Source: Bacillota bacterium
GTDB taxonomy: Bacteria; Bacillota; Clostridia; Christensenellales; Pumilibacteraceae
Direction: 5' to 3'
NCBI GenBank assembly: GCA_009779975.1
Contig: WRAY01000002.1
Coordinates: 1-64,000 of the forward strand
DNA: 64,000 bases
Numbering within the stretch: the first letter of the stretch is position 1; every line of letters starts with the position of its first letter. Of the stretch, positions 33,868-43,501 are shown in pieces. The notes beneath the pieces were generated by a model that was not told where the DNA came from, did not search any database, and saw only the letters and a list, made by a program, of their open reading frames with translations. Made by a program: the position numbers and the translations under genes.

Positions 33868-35556
33868 ATGAAAAAACAAATGAACAAAAAAGCAATTAAA
33901 ACAGAAACAAACAGCACCAAAGAGCGCTTTAATTTTTGGTTGGAAAATGTCAAAGATGAAACTCTAAAAGAAGAACTCATTGAACTAAAAAAAGATTCCC
34001 AAAAAATTGAAAACGCATTTTATCGTGACCTTGAGTTTGGAACGGCAGGGCTAAGAGGTGTTTTGGGTGTCGGGACCAATATGATGAATGTCTACACCAT
34101 CAAAAAAGCAACCTATGGAATTGTTCAATACATGCTTGAGAATTCTCTTAAAAGTTTGGCTATTTCCTATGACTCCCGCATTAATTCAGAATTGTTTGCA
34201 AAAACAACGGCACAAGTTTGTGCAAGTTATGGAATAAAAATATACCTTTCGTCAGAATTAATGCCGACGCCATTTTTGTCATATATGGTGCGTGAACTTA
34301 AATGCGGCATGGGCGTGATGATAACTGCAAGCCACAATCCGGCGAATTACAATGGCTACAAAGTCTATAACTCTGACGGTTGCCAAATTACTGATGCTGC
34401 TGCTAATGATTTAATTTCACGCATTAACAAAATCGACCCATTTTCAGTCCAAACTGACGACTTTGACGATTTGATAAAAAGGGAACTTATCCATTTTACA
34501 GACGAAAAAATAATAGAAAGTTATATTGAACAAGTCAAAAAACAATCGCTTCACACAATTAAGAACACAAAAATTTTGTTCACTCCGTTAAACGGAGCAG
34601 GATATAAACTTGTTCCCAGAATTTTGAAAGAAAGCGGAGCAACTAACATTGAAACAGTTTTTGAGCAATCAATGCCGGATGGCAGATTCCCGACTTGTCC
34701 ATATCCAAATCCTGAGAGTGCAGATGCACTGTCTATTGCTATAGAAAAAGCAAAAGAGGCAAAAGCAGACATAGTCATTGCAACCGACCCCGATGCTGAC
34801 AGAATGGGAGTTGCTGTTCGTGATAAAGAGGGCAGTTACAAAATACTGTCCGGAAACGAAATAGGAGTCCTGTTGACCGATTTTATTTTCTCAAAACGAA
34901 AAGAAAACGGAACGCTGCCTAAAGTTCCTGTTTTTGTCAAAACAATCGTTTCAACTCCGCTTGCTGCTCTTGTCGCTGAAAAATACGGTGCAGAAGTTTT
35001 CAATGTCCTGACAGGATTCAAATATATCGGAGAAATCATCGGGCGGCTTGAAGAGAAAGGCGAACAAGATAGGTTTATTTTTGGTTTTGAAGAAAGTCTT
35101 GGTTTTTTAGCAGGCACTCATGTTCGAGACAAAGATGCAGTGGTGGCAAGCATGCTGACTGCTCAAATGACTGAATACTATCTTGAAAATGGTAAAACAC
35201 TCATCTGCCGACTGAAAGAAATTCACGACGAATTTGGTGAAATTTTTCTCATCACAAAAAGTTTCAAATTCCCGGACGCACAAGGCTTTCAAAAAATGCA
35301 AGACCTGCTATCAAATCTTCGTAAAAACACCTTAACACATCTTGCAAACGATATCATAACTTCTTCCATAGACTATGAAACTCAAACAGAATTCGAATTG
35401 CCAAAATCAAATGTCCTCTTTTATGCAACTAATTCCGCCTCACTAATCATACGCCCCTCAGGAACAGAACCCTTAATCAAAGCCTACCTAAGTGCAAAAA
35501 GCATTGAAACACTCCAAAAGATGATTGATGAGGTTGAAAATATTTTAAAAAGATAG
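33868..35556 (+). CDS. pgcA: Phosphoglucomutase / phosphomannomutase (alpha-PGM family)
   Basis: 562 residues, full length. The four family signatures are present: phosphoserine loop TASHNPANYNGYK, metal loop DPDADRMGVAV, sugar-binding FGFEESLGFL and phosphate-binding RPSGTEPLIKAYL. It interconverts glucose-1- and glucose-6-phosphate (and possibly mannose phosphates), feeding cell-wall and polysaccharide synthesis. No ribosome site is seen before the ATG. A terminator follows within five bases. Confidence 0.9.
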   Translation: MKKQMNKKAIKTETNSTKERFNFWLENVKDETLKEELIELKKDSQKIENAFYRDLEFGTAGLRGVLGVGTNMMNVYTIKKATYGIVQYMLENSLKSLAISYDSRINSELFAKTTAQVCASYGIKIYLSSELMPTPFLSYMVRELKCGMGVMITASHNPANYNGYKVYNSDGCQITDAAANDLISRINKIDPFSVQTDDFDDLIKRELIHFTDEKIIESYIEQVKKQSLHTIKNTKILFTPLNGAGYKLVPRILKESGATNIETVFEQSMPDGRFPTCPYPNPESADALSIAIEKAKEAKADIVIATDPDADRMGVAVRDKEGSYKILSGNEIGVLLTDFIFSKRKENGTLPKVPVFVKTIVSTPLAALVAEKYGAEVFNVLTGFKYIGEIIGRLEEKGEQDRFIFGFEESLGFLAGTHVRDKDAVVASMLTAQMTEYYLENGKTLICRLKEIHDEFGEIFLITKSFKFPDAQGFQKMQDLLSNLRKNTLTHLANDIITSSIDYETQTEFELPKSNVLFYATNSASLIIRPSGTEPLIKAYLSAKSIETLQKMIDEVENILKR

Positions 35557-35560
35557 AACA

Positions 35561-35596
35561 AAAAATTCTCCTGCAAAATTGTGAGGAGAATTTTTT
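35561..35596 (+). terminator. Terminator after the phosphohexomutase gene
   Basis: AAAAATTCTCCT pairs with AGGAGAATTTTTT. Confidence 0.9.
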
Positions 35597-35624
35597 GTAA
35601 TATAATTTTTTAATGTCGTTTTTG

Positions 35625-35653
35625 TTGATTTTAATTTTTGCGTGTAGTATAAT
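35625..35653 (+). promoter_or_regulatory. Promoter of dapF with a very short leader
   Basis: TTGATT, 17 bases, TATAAT; the ATG is 13 bases after the -10, so the leader is about seven bases and has no ribosome site. Confidence 0.7.
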
Positions 35654-35666
35654 TAAACTATAAGTT

Positions 35667-36530
35667 ATGAAAAAGAATACATCAAAAATTTGGAATTTTG
35701 AAAAAATGCAAGGCTTAGGCAATGATTATATTTATTTTGATTGTCTTGATGAACCGATTGAGAATATGCGGGATGTTGCAAAAAGATTGTCTAATCGCAA
35801 TTTTGGCATTGGCGGAGACGGTGTTGTTTTTATTTGTCCTTCGCAATTAGCGGATGCAAAAATGAGAATGTTCAATGCTGACGGCTCTGAAGCAGAGATG
35901 TGCGGTAATGCCATAAGGTGCGTTGCAAAACTAATGTATGACAGCGGACGGGTTGACAAAAAACGAAAAAAGATTGACATCGGAACACTATCAGGAGTGA
36001 AAAATATTGCTCTTAATATCAAAAAAGGCGTTGTTCAAAGTGCGAAAGTAAATATGGGAAAACCCATTTTAGATGCTTCAAAAATTCCTGCAAATTTTGG
36101 GATAGAAGAGATAATAAGCCATGAAACAAAGTTTGGCGGCATCCAATGTGTTATAACTTGCGTTTCAATGGGCAATCCTCATTGTGTTGTTTTTGTTGAC
36201 ACACTCAAGAACTTTGAAGTTGAAAAAATCGGAAAACTTATTGAAAATGACCCAAGATTTCCCCAAAGAGCAAACATTGAGTTTGTTGAAATATCGGATG
36301 AAAAAAATCTTAAAATGCGGGTGTGGGAGAGGGGGAGCGGAGAAACCTTATCTTGCGGAACAGGAGCGTGTGCCTCTGTTGTTGCGGCAGTATTAAACGG
36401 ATATTGTCAAAAAAATGAGGATATAACTGTTGAGTTGCTTGGCGGAAATCTTGTTATTAACTACACAAACGACACAGTTTTTATGACAGGCGAAGCAACA
36501 CATGTTTTTAGCGGAACAATAGAGATTTAA
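35667..36530 (+). CDS. dapF: Diaminopimelate epimerase
   Basis: 287 residues. Both catalytic cysteines are present, in AEMCGNAIRC (C79) and LSCGTGACAS (about C229), along with the N-terminal KMQGLGNDYIYFD and GNPHCVVFVD. It converts LL- to meso-diaminopimelate for peptidoglycan and lysine. It is 72 bases upstream of the butyrate kinase gene and may share its transcript. It starts from a promoter that leaves almost no leader. Confidence 0.95.
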   Translation: MKKNTSKIWNFEKMQGLGNDYIYFDCLDEPIENMRDVAKRLSNRNFGIGGDGVVFICPSQLADAKMRMFNADGSEAEMCGNAIRCVAKLMYDSGRVDKKRKKIDIGTLSGVKNIALNIKKGVVQSAKVNMGKPILDASKIPANFGIEEIISHETKFGGIQCVITCVSMGNPHCVVFVDTLKNFEVEKIGKLIENDPRFPQRANIEFVEISDEKNLKMRVWERGSGETLSCGTGACASVVAAVLNGYCQKNEDITVELLGGNLVINYTNDTVFMTGEATHVFSGTIEI

Positions 36531-36602
36531 AAATGGGATTGCTATTTTTTCGCGGCAAACAAACAAATAGTCATTATGGACGCAAAGGAGATATTTTAAA
36601 AA

Positions 36603-37664
36603 ATGAACTATAAAATTTTGGTTATTAATCCCGGCTCAACTTCAACGAAAATTGGGCTTTATAAAAATGAGAAGGAATTGTTCAACGAAAATGTTGTTCA
36701 CCCTCAGGATGAAATTGAAAAATTTGATTCTCTCATTTCTCAAATCCCAATGCGAAAAAAACATATTTTAGAAGCACTGAAAAAGCATAAAATAAATGTT
36801 GAAGATTTATCTGTCGTTATGGGTCGAGGCGGACTGTTTCCGCCGATTAATGCAGGCGGCTACATTGTGAATGATGCAATGATTGACTTAGTCATGAATG
36901 AAAAAATTCCGTCTCATGCGTCTAATTTGGGAGCGGTCTTAGCGGACGGTATTGCGAAAGAAGCAGGGGTTAATGCTTATATTTATGATGCAGAGTCATC
37001 TGATGAGTTTTTTTCCGTTGCACGAATAACAGGAATGAAAGAGATTGTCAAAAGAAATCTATGTCATGTCTTAAACAGCAAGGCAGTGTCGAGATGGTAT
37101 GCTGAGTCTGTTTTTAAAAAATATGAAAAAATCAACTTGATAGTTGCTCATTTGGGCGGCGGCATTAGTATCAGCGCTCACAAAGAAGGAAAAATAGTTG
37201 ACAGTCTCTCCGATGATAACGGACCTTTTGCTCCTGAGCGAGCCGGGTGTATTCCTGCAATGGATATGATAGAGTTGTGCTACAGCGGAAAATTTTCAAA
37301 AAAAGAAATGCAAAAAAAAGTTCGCGGATTAGGAGGGCTAAGAGATTTGCTCGGAACATCCGACGGGCGTGAAATTGCAAAAAGAATGGAAAACGGAGAC
37401 GATGAGGCAGTCCTTGTTATGGATGCTCTTGCCTATAATGTTTCAAAAGGAATAGCACATCTTGCTCCTGCACTAAAAGGAAAGTTTGAGGCAATAATAC
37501 TCACCGGTGGCTTAGCGAATGAAAAATTTTTGACTGAAAAAATCAAAGAGTATTCTTCATTCTTAGGAAAAATTGAAGTTTTGCCCGGTGAGCATGAAAT
37601 GCAAGCACTAGCCTTAGGCGGTCTTAGAATTGTTCGTGATAATGAGGTGGTTAGCAGGATGTGA
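36603..37664 (+). CDS. buk: Butyrate kinase
   Basis: 353 residues; AAAGGAG upstream. The acetokinase-family pattern is complete: NPGSTSTKIGLY, GRGGLFPPINAGGY, AHLGGGISI, LTGGLANEKFL. The length and GRGG segment fit butyrate rather than acetate kinase. It makes ATP from butyryl-phosphate or branched-chain analogues. A phosphotransbutyrylase gene, its usual partner, is not next to it. A terminator follows at 37690. Confidence 0.9.
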   Translation: MNYKILVINPGSTSTKIGLYKNEKELFNENVVHPQDEIEKFDSLISQIPMRKKHILEALKKHKINVEDLSVVMGRGGLFPPINAGGYIVNDAMIDLVMNEKIPSHASNLGAVLADGIAKEAGVNAYIYDAESSDEFFSVARITGMKEIVKRNLCHVLNSKAVSRWYAESVFKKYEKINLIVAHLGGGISISAHKEGKIVDSLSDDNGPFAPERAGCIPAMDMIELCYSGKFSKKEMQKKVRGLGGLRDLLGTSDGREIAKRMENGDDEAVLVMDALAYNVSKGIAHLAPALKGKFEAIILTGGLANEKFLTEKIKEYSSFLGKIEVLPGEHEMQALALGGLRIVRDNEVVSRM

Positions 37665-37689
37665 TAATTTAGTGAAATAATTTCTTAAG

Positions 37690-37717
37690 AACTCGTCAAT
37701 AATTGACGAGTTTTTTG
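37690..37717 (+). terminator. Terminator after buk
   Basis: AACTCGTCAAT pairs with ATTGACGAGTT, followed by six T residues. Confidence 0.9.
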
Positions 37718-37742
37718 TTTAGTTGAATGAGGACAAAAACAC

Positions 37743-37771
37743 TTGCTAATTTTCTTTTTATGAGATAAACT
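37743..37771 (+). promoter_or_regulatory. Promoter giving a leaderless rarA/mgsA transcript
   Basis: TTGCTA, 17 bases, TAAACT, with the GTG start seven bases later. Confidence 0.6.
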
Positions 37772-37777
37772 ATTTAT

Positions 37778-39097
37778 GTGAAGAAAATGCAGAATGACTT
37801 TTTTGACAATCTATCGCTTTCTAAAAAAGCGTTGCCTTTGGCTGCAAGAATGCGTCCGGAGACATTTGACGAGTTCATCGGACAAGGTCATATTTTGGCT
37901 AAGAATTCGTTGTTAATGCGTGCAATTCGTGCAAAGAATCTTGGCTCATGTATATTCTATGGACCGCCGGGAACCGGAAAAACAACGCTTGCATCGCTTA
38001 TTGCAAAGGGTGATGAGGGGTCAGCATATGTTGCGCTGAATGCGGTGGCTTCCGGTGTTGCGGATGCAAAAAGAGAAATTGAAGAAGCGAAAGAGCGGTT
38101 GAAAATGTTTGGTAAAAGAACATATTTGATTTTGGATGAATGCCACCGTTGGAACAAAGCCCAACAAGACTGTATCTTGCCGGCAATGGAAGACGGCACA
38201 ATCATCTTCATCGGTTCAACAACAGAACACCCATATATCGCAATGACAAAACCGATACTTTCAAGGTGCAAAATTTTCGAGTTCAAAAAATTAACTGCTA
38301 CTGAGATTGAAGTCGGACTAAAAAGGGCATTGACCGACAAAAAAAGAGGAATGGGGAACTACGACATAAAATTAGAAGACGGCTCACTTAATCAACTTGC
38401 AAACTATGCAAACGGCGATTTTCGTCATGCTTTGAATGTTTTGGAATTATCGGTTCTTTCAACTGCTCCGGATGAAAATGGAACAATACATTTGAACGAA
38501 AAAGTGTTCAAAGAATGTTTGCCGACCGTTTTAGTGTCAGTTGATGAAGGACTGCATTATGATGTTTTGAGTGCGTTTTGCAAATCATTAAGAGGGAGTG
38601 ATGTTGATGCGTCATTATATTATGCCTTTCGTTTGGTTGAAGCAGGGGGAGACCCGCTTACTATTTTCAGAAGATTAATCGCTCATGCCTCGGAGGATGT
38701 CGGAATGGCGGATTCAAATGCATTGCAGTTTGTGGTCACTGCCATGACCGCCTATGAAAAAATCGGAATGCCAGAAGGCGGCTTGCCGCTTTCTCATGCA
38801 ATAATCTATATCGCAAGCGCCCCAAAATCAAACGCAGTTTTAATTGCAAAAGCAAAAGCCCAAGAACTTGTCAAAACAAGACCCGACGACAATGTTCCGC
38901 ATTATTTAAGAGACAGAAATTATCCATCAACCCTTGACGACAAAACACAATATATCTATCCTCACGACCATGGCGGTTATTACTCAAAACAAAAATACTT
39001 GCCCAAATCGTTGCAAAACGAAACATTATATGAACCAACCGAAAACGGTGATGAAAAAGCAATTAAGGAATTTTTGAATAAGATAAAATTATTATGA
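37778..39097 (+). CDS. rarA: Replication-associated recombination ATPase (RarA/MgsA)
   Basis: 439 residues. AAA+ clamp-loader-like ATPase: Walker A GPPGTGKTT, Walker B LILDECHRW, sensor GSTTEHPY and an arginine-finger region KPILSRC. The C-terminal MgsA-type tetramerisation domain contains EDVGMADSNAL. It acts at stalled replication forks. The GTG at 37778 fits a leaderless start; an ATG at 37787 is the alternative. The N-terminus PLAARMRPETFDEFIGQ is the family hallmark. Confidence 0.9.
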   Translation: MKKMQNDFFDNLSLSKKALPLAARMRPETFDEFIGQGHILAKNSLLMRAIRAKNLGSCIFYGPPGTGKTTLASLIAKGDEGSAYVALNAVASGVADAKREIEEAKERLKMFGKRTYLILDECHRWNKAQQDCILPAMEDGTIIFIGSTTEHPYIAMTKPILSRCKIFEFKKLTATEIEVGLKRALTDKKRGMGNYDIKLEDGSLNQLANYANGDFRHALNVLELSVLSTAPDENGTIHLNEKVFKECLPTVLVSVDEGLHYDVLSAFCKSLRGSDVDASLYYAFRLVEAGGDPLTIFRRLIAHASEDVGMADSNALQFVVTAMTAYEKIGMPEGGLPLSHAIIYIASAPKSNAVLIAKAKAQELVKTRPDDNVPHYLRDRNYPSTLDDKTQYIYPHDHGGYYSKQKYLPKSLQNETLYEPTENGDEKAIKEFLNKIKLL

Positions 39098-39125
39098 TAA
39101 ATTATTCGGGCTCGCGATGCTCACT

Positions 39126-39148
39126 CCTACATCCCAATAGCATGTAGG
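39126..39148 (+). repeat. Short palindromic intergenic element
   Basis: CCTACAT pairs with ATGTAGG around a 9-base loop, in the 317-base gap before the 39415 gene. Confidence 0.6.
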
Positions 39149-39200
39149 GACATAATATCTAAGAGGCACATCTAAAGTTGGTAGAAAATATTAATAAAAT

Positions 39201-39277
39201 GGGGACTGACTCCTTGACACAAAGTGCCCCGAAGGGGTTGAAAAATCTTACATTTTTCAATCAAGGTGCCTGTCCCC
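39201..39277 (+). repeat. Three-way-junction palindromic element
   Basis: Outer arms GGGGAC...CCTTGA pair with TCAAGG...GTCCCC. They enclose two perfect hairpins, CCCC-GAA-GGGG (39227-39237) and TTGAAAAAT-CTTAC-ATTTTTCAA (39238-39260). The fold is read directly from complementarity. It resembles a mobile palindromic repeat; no coding function. Confidence 0.6.
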
Positions 39278-39414
39278 ATGACATGGAGTGGGTATTTAGG
39301 TGTGCCAAAAAATTACTTGACGGGGTGAGCATCGCAAGCCCAAAAAAAATATCAACAAAAATTGTAGGGGTGGGAATCACTAGCCCGTATAACATAATAA
39401 CGGAGGACTTGCAA

Positions 39415-39849
39415 GTGAAATTAAAAATTATTTATGATAACGATGATTACGAAAATAATCCAAAAATTATAAGGTTTTCAATACAAATTAACAAAGATAT
39501 AACAATGCCGTTGGAATTTACAAAATCGGGAACTTTTATCATCAATAGGGATAAACTATTTGGGTATAAAAATGTTGTGAAGATTATTCAACTTTTTGGA
39601 CGCACAGAAGAGTCTCAAAAAGAGACAGAAGCAGTCGTTAATCGCAATGTTACATTTTGGGAGTTTGATGTTGGTGATTTTCTTATAGATGCATTTTTCA
39701 GAAATCTTTACAATTTTTTCGTATTTAAAAGGAAGAAAAGAAAAGGCAAGGCGGCAAAAATAAAGATTACATATTCAAGTAGCCATGATTTGCTTTTAAA
39801 ATTATCCCCGCAAAGCATTAATCATGAATTAGTTCCTCAAGATAAATAG
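39415..39849 (+). CDS. Hypothetical protein
   Basis: 144 residues from the GTG at 39415, which has GGAGG eight bases upstream. An in-frame extension to 39178 would translate palindromic repeats, so it is rejected. The protein is beta-rich (KLKIIYDNDDYENN... TMPLEFTKSGTFIIN) with a very basic segment (FKRKKRKGKAAKIKI) near the C-terminus. No family recognised. It lies alone between repeat-rich DNA and lepA. Confidence 0.55.
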   Translation: MKLKIIYDNDDYENNPKIIRFSIQINKDITMPLEFTKSGTFIINRDKLFGYKNVVKIIQLFGRTEESQKETEAVVNRNVTFWEFDVGDFLIDAFFRNLYNFFVFKRKKRKGKAAKIKITYSSSHDLLLKLSPQSINHELVPQDK

Positions 39850-39880
39850 TTGTTAAAATCAAAAATCACCTCAAACTCTC

Positions 39881-39909
39881 TTGCTATTTATATTTATTTT
39901 TGATAAAAT
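39881..39909 (+). promoter_or_regulatory. Promoter of lepA
   Basis: TTGCTA, 17 bases, TAAAAT, 25 bases before the ATG; a weak AGGAC lies between. Confidence 0.6.
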
Positions 39910-39934
39910 GAAATGATAGGACAAGTTAAAACAT

Positions 39935-41734
39935 ATGAACAGACAAAAACGAGTTAGGAATTTCTGTATTATTGCGCATATTGACCACGGCAAATCAACG
40001 CTGGCGGACAGGCTTATTGAACACACCGGAACTGTTTCAAACAGAGAGTTTCAAGACCAACTTCTTGATAGCATGGACTTAGAAAGAGAGAGGGGGATAA
40101 CAATCAAGTTGACGCCTGTGAGAATGTATTATGAGCAGGACGGCGAAGAATATGTTTTGAACCTTATTGACACGCCCGGTCATGTTGACTTTACTTATGA
40201 AGTGTCTCGTTCTCTTGCTGCATGCGAAGGGGCATTGCTTGTTGTTGATGCGGCACAAGGAGTTGAAGCACAAACGCTTGCAAATGTTTATTTAGCACTT
40301 GACAACAATCTTGAAATTATTCCGGTCTTGAACAAAATTGACTTGCCAGGGGCAAGAGTAGATGAAGTAAAAAAAGAGATTGAAGATATTATCGGCTTAG
40401 ACTGCGCTGATGCTCCTTTGATTTCCGCAAAAGACGGATTGAACATAGAGGCGGTTTTGAAAAGTGTTGTTAAAACTATTCCTCATCCAAAAGGCGAGGA
40501 AAAAGCGCCTTTAAAAGCATTGATATTCGACAGTTACTATGACAATTTCAAAGGAGCGGTTTGCCTAATTCGAGTAATTGACGGAAAAGTCAAAGCAGGA
40601 TGTGAAATAAAATTCATGTCGAGCGGCAAAACAATGAATGTCACAGAAGTCGGAACATTTAATCCAAAGCCGGTTTTGATGAAAGAATTAGTCGCAGGTG
40701 ATGTTGGGTATTTAACCGCTGCTATTAAAAATGTCGTTGATGCATCCCCCGGTGACACAATAACAGACGCCAGTAATCCGACATCAACACCATGTCCGGG
40801 CTACAAAAAAGTGCAGCCGGTTGTTTATTGCGGAGTTTTTCCAACTGACGGCTCACAATACAACAATCTTAAAGATGCTCTTGAAAAATTGAAATTAAAT
40901 GATGCGGCAATGTTTTTTGAGCCTGAAGTTTCAAGTGCGCTGGGTTTTGGTTTCAGATGCGGATTTTTGGGGCTTCTTCACATGGAGATAATTTGCGAAA
41001 GGCTAGAGAGAGAATTTAACCTTGATTTGATAACGACAGCGCCGTCTGTTACTTATCATGTTCACAAAACCGACGGCGAAATGATTTCTGTCACAAACCC
41101 GTCGAACTTGCCCCATGTTTCAAAAATTGACAAAATTGAAGAACCTGTCGTTAAAGCAATGATTTACACTCCTCCCGAATACATCGGGCAAATCATGGAT
41201 TTATGTGCTGAAAAAAGAGGCATTTATATCAACATGGTCTATCTTGACAAAACCCGAGTTCAAATGCACTATGAAATTCCTTTAAATGAAATTGTCTATG
41301 ACTTTTTTGATAGTTTAAAATCAAGAACAAGAGGTTATGCAAGCCTTGATTATGAAATTGAAGGGTATCGACCTAGCGATCTTGTCAAAATGGATTTACT
41401 CTTGAATAACGAAGTATGCGATGCGTTGTCAATAATTGTTCATCGTGAAAAAGCCTATTCAAGAGGAAGAATGATTGCGGAAAAACTGAAAGAAGTAATT
41501 CCAAGACAAATGTTTGAAGTTCCGATTCAAGCAACCATCGGCTCAAAAGTAATCGCAAGAGAAACAGTAAAGGCAATGCGAAAAGATGTTTTGGCAAAGT
41601 GTTATGGCGGAGATATCTCGAGAAAGAAAAAACTTCTTGAAAAGCAAAAAGAAGGAAAGAAGCGAATGAGACAAGTAGGAAGCGTTGAAGTGCCAAGTGA
41701 AGCATTTATGAGTATTTTGAAGTTAGATAAATAA
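39935..41734 (+). CDS. lepA: Elongation factor 4 (back-translocating GTPase)
   Basis: 599 residues, the standard length. G1 AHIDHGKST, switch region [16 protein letters not shown]3 DTPGHVDF, G4 NKIDLPGA, and the LepA-specific C-terminal domain ending [22 protein letters not shown]. It acts on ribosomes with mis-translocated tRNAs and in ribosome assembly. Single-gene unit with its own promoter and terminator. Confidence 0.97.
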   Translation: MNRQKRVRNFCIIAHIDHGKSTLADRLIEHTGTVSNREFQDQLLDSMDLERERGITIKLTPVRMYYEQDGEEYVLNLIDTPGHVDFTYEVSRSLAACEGALLVVDAAQGVEAQTLANVYLALDNNLEIIPVLNKIDLPGARVDEVKKEIEDIIGLDCADAPLISAKDGLNIEAVLKSVVKTIPHPKGEEKAPLKALIFDSYYDNFKGAVCLIRVIDGKVKAGCEIKFMSSGKTMNVTEVGTFNPKPVLMKELVAGDVGYLTAAIKNVVDASPGDTITDASNPTSTPCPGYKKVQPVVYCGVFPTDGSQYNNLKDALEKLKLNDAAMFFEPEVSSALGFGFRCGFLGLLHMEIICERLEREFNLDLITTAPSVTYHVHKTDGEMISVTNPSNLPHVSKIDKIEEPVVKAMIYTPPEYIGQIMDLCAEKRGIYINMVYLDKTRVQMHYEIPLNEIVYDFFDSLKSRTRGYASLDYEIEGYRPSDLVKMDLLLNNEVCDALSIIVHREKAYSRGRMIAEKLKEVIPRQMFEVPIQATIGSKVIARETVKAMRKDVLAKCYGGDISRKKKLLEKQKEGKKRMRQVGSVEVPSEAFMSILKLDK

Positions 41735-41763
41735 ACATGTTATGTTATTTATCTTTATAATAT

Positions 41764-41801
41764 AAAAGGGACTGCTTTTTTGTGAAAAGTCAGTCCCTTT
41801 T
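41764..41801 (+). terminator. Bidirectional terminator between lepA and the zinc-ribbon gene
   Basis: AAAAGGGACTG pairs with CAGTCCCTTTT; A and T runs on both sides serve both convergent genes. Confidence 0.85.
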
Positions 41802-41836
41802 GTTATTGTTTTTGTGATATTTCGTTGTTTGTTTGA

Positions 41837-42427
41837 TTAAAGCAGAACAGAAAAGCAACCAACCAAAAATGCTCCTGCTCCGAGTAAAAGAGAAATTGCA
41901 CCTAAAATGATGGCAAAAACTGAGATTACAATTTTTGATTTTCTTTTTGCTCCTCGAATACCCAAAATTAGTGCCGGAATTCCAAGCCCTAATGCAATCA
42001 TGTGAATAAAAGGAATAAGAAGTGTCCAATGAAGAACTCCCATCACAATGCCAATTATTCCCATAATAAAACCGGCAACAGCAATACCTGTTGAAGATGA
42101 AGGATTGTTTGCATTGCCGCTTGAATTTCCCCATTGGCTTTGTTGCCATTGATTGTTTTGTTGAGGCGTGCTTGTTGAAGGAGTTTGCCATGGATTGCTA
42201 TGAGGCTGTCCTGAAAAACCCGAACTAGGATTATTTGTTTGCGGAGCAGAAGGTGAGAAAGGGTCGTCAGAGGGAGTGATTGGCTGAGTGTTTGTTGTTT
42301 GGTTAGAATTTGTTTGTTGCGGCGGCGTTGCACTAGTAGGAGCAGGCGGTGTTTTGATAGAACTTCCGCATGCAAGACAAAACTTCATGTCCGGTGTGCA
42401 AGAATAGCCGCATTTTTCACATATCAT
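41837..42427 (-). CDS. Zinc-ribbon membrane protein with Pro/Gln/Asn-rich linker
   Basis: 196 residues from the minus-strand ATG at 42427, which has GGAGG eight bases upstream; an ATG 18 bases further up overlaps that site. N-terminal zinc ribbon MICEKCGYSCTPDMKFCLACG (two CxxC pairs), a disordered linker of about 75 residues rich in Pro, Gln, Asn and Ser, then a DUF4190-like module of two to three membrane helices. Function unknown; such proteins are common in Clostridia. Confidence 0.75.
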   Translation of the reverse strand: MICEKCGYSCTPDMKFCLACGSSIKTPPAPTSATPPQQTNSNQTTNTQPITPSDDPFSPSAPQTNNPSSGFSGQPHSNPWQTPSTSTPQQNNQWQQSQWGNSSGNANNPSSSTGIAVAGFIMGIIGIVMGVLHWTLLIPFIHMIALGLGIPALILGIRGAKRKSKIVISVFAIILGAISLLLGAGAFLVGCFSVLL

Positions 42428-42558
42428 TATTTTATTGACCTCCATTTTAAAATTAATTATTTATAGTATACTCTTAAATTCTAATTTTGTCAACTGTTTT
42501 ACAATTAAGATAGCATTAAAATTTTTTTTAAGAGTTCAAATTAAGTGTTATGAAATGA

Positions 42559-42587
42559 TTGACATAGTGCTTTAAAATCATTATAAT
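42559..42587 (+). promoter_or_regulatory. Perfect promoter of the rpsP operon
   Basis: TTGACA, 17 bases, TATAAT; AAAGGAG and the rpsP ATG follow about 20-40 bases later. Confidence 0.85.
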
Positions 42588-42626
42588 AATTGAGTTAAGA
42601 TACAAAAAGGAGAAAAACACACACAA

Positions 42627-42920
42627 ATGGTAAAAATCAGACTTACAAGAATGGGGGACAAAAAATCACCATTTTATAGAGTTGTTGCAGCAGACGCAAG
42701 AGCCCCGAGAGACGGAAAGTTTCTTGAAATTTTGGGAACTTATGACCCGCTTAAAAATCCGGCAGAAGTGAAGTTGGATGTTGATTTGGTCAAAAAATGG
42801 CTTAATTCAGGTGCGCAGCCGACTGACACTGCAAGATCTCTTTTAGAAAAAGAGGGTATATTGGAAGTGATAAAAAAACCTGCGAAAACCAGTGCCGTTA
42901 AAAAAGGCAAAGCGGAATAA
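42627..42920 (+). CDS. rpsP: 30S ribosomal protein S16
   Basis: 97 residues, beginning [30 protein letters not shown], the invariant S16 start. [12 protein letters not shown] follows and the C-terminus is Lys-rich. First gene of the conserved rpsP-khpA-rimM order and driven by a perfect promoter. Confidence 0.98.
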   Translation: MVKIRLTRMGDKKSPFYRVVAADARAPRDGKFLEILGTYDPLKNPAEVKLDVDLVKKWLNSGAQPTDTARSLLEKEGILEVIKKPAKTSAVKKGKAE

Positions 42921-43066
42921 AAATATTGAAATTAGACTGTAGGAGGATTGGTCAATGACCGCCCCGCACTTTATAATGATGTTTGGACGGTCAGTGACCG
43001 CTCTTACTATATTTTTTTAATAGAAGCAAAAATGCTTAGTTGCAAGAGTATTTTTGTAACCTCTTT

Positions 43067-43142
43067 AAAAGGTTTGAACCTCCGATACTGAATGTTTGAA
43101 TGTCGTCTAAGCGGGGCTTTGCTATGTGGTTTAAAACCTTTT
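43067..43142 (+). other. Long-range RNA stem in the khpA leader
   Basis: AAAAGGTTTGAACC (43067-43080) pairs with GGTTTAAAACCTTTT (43128-43142), closing about 47 bases. It sits just before the TAAGGAG of khpA. Upstream (42943-43005) two hairpin cores GGTCA-TGACC recur. No gene in this 245-base gap. Confidence 0.45.
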
Positions 43143-43165
43143 ATAATTGTTTTTAAGGAGTAAAC

Positions 43166-43390
43166 ATGCTTGAGTTAGTAAAACATATGCTTGAAGGCAT
43201 AGTTGAAGACAAAGACGCTATCGCTATTAATGTCAGCGAGGGCGAAATTTCTATTACTGTTGCAAAAGACGACATGAAAAGAGTCATTGGCAGAAGCGGT
43301 AAAACTGCAAAAGCAATAAGAACAATCGTTAGAGCCGCCGCTTCAAGAAAAGGCGAAAAATACAATGTGAATATTGTGGAAGTTGAATAG
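43166..43390 (+). CDS. khpA: KH-domain RNA-binding protein KhpA
   Basis: 74 residues; AAGGAG upstream. A single type-II KH domain with the GxxG loop in VIGRSGKTAKAIR. It partners KhpB in small-RNA/mRNA binding that affects cell division and envelope synthesis. Position after rpsP is conserved across Bacillota. Confidence 0.93.
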   Translation: MLELVKHMLEGIVEDKDAIAINVSEGEISITVAKDDMKRVIGRSGKTAKAIRTIVRAAASRKGEKYNVNIVEVE

Positions 43391-43501
43391 GTGATTGTTT
43401 AAATTTTTTGTAGTGGCAGGCGTCCTCGACTGCCCGAAAAATCCGCATATTTATTAATTTCAGACGATCGGGAACGCCTCCAATACAATTTTACAATCAT
43501 C

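Noticed and set aside
39178-39414. In-frame N-terminal extension of the 39415 gene
   Set aside because: It translates palindromic repeats, has no ribosome site, and the GTG at 39415 has GGAGG at the right distance.
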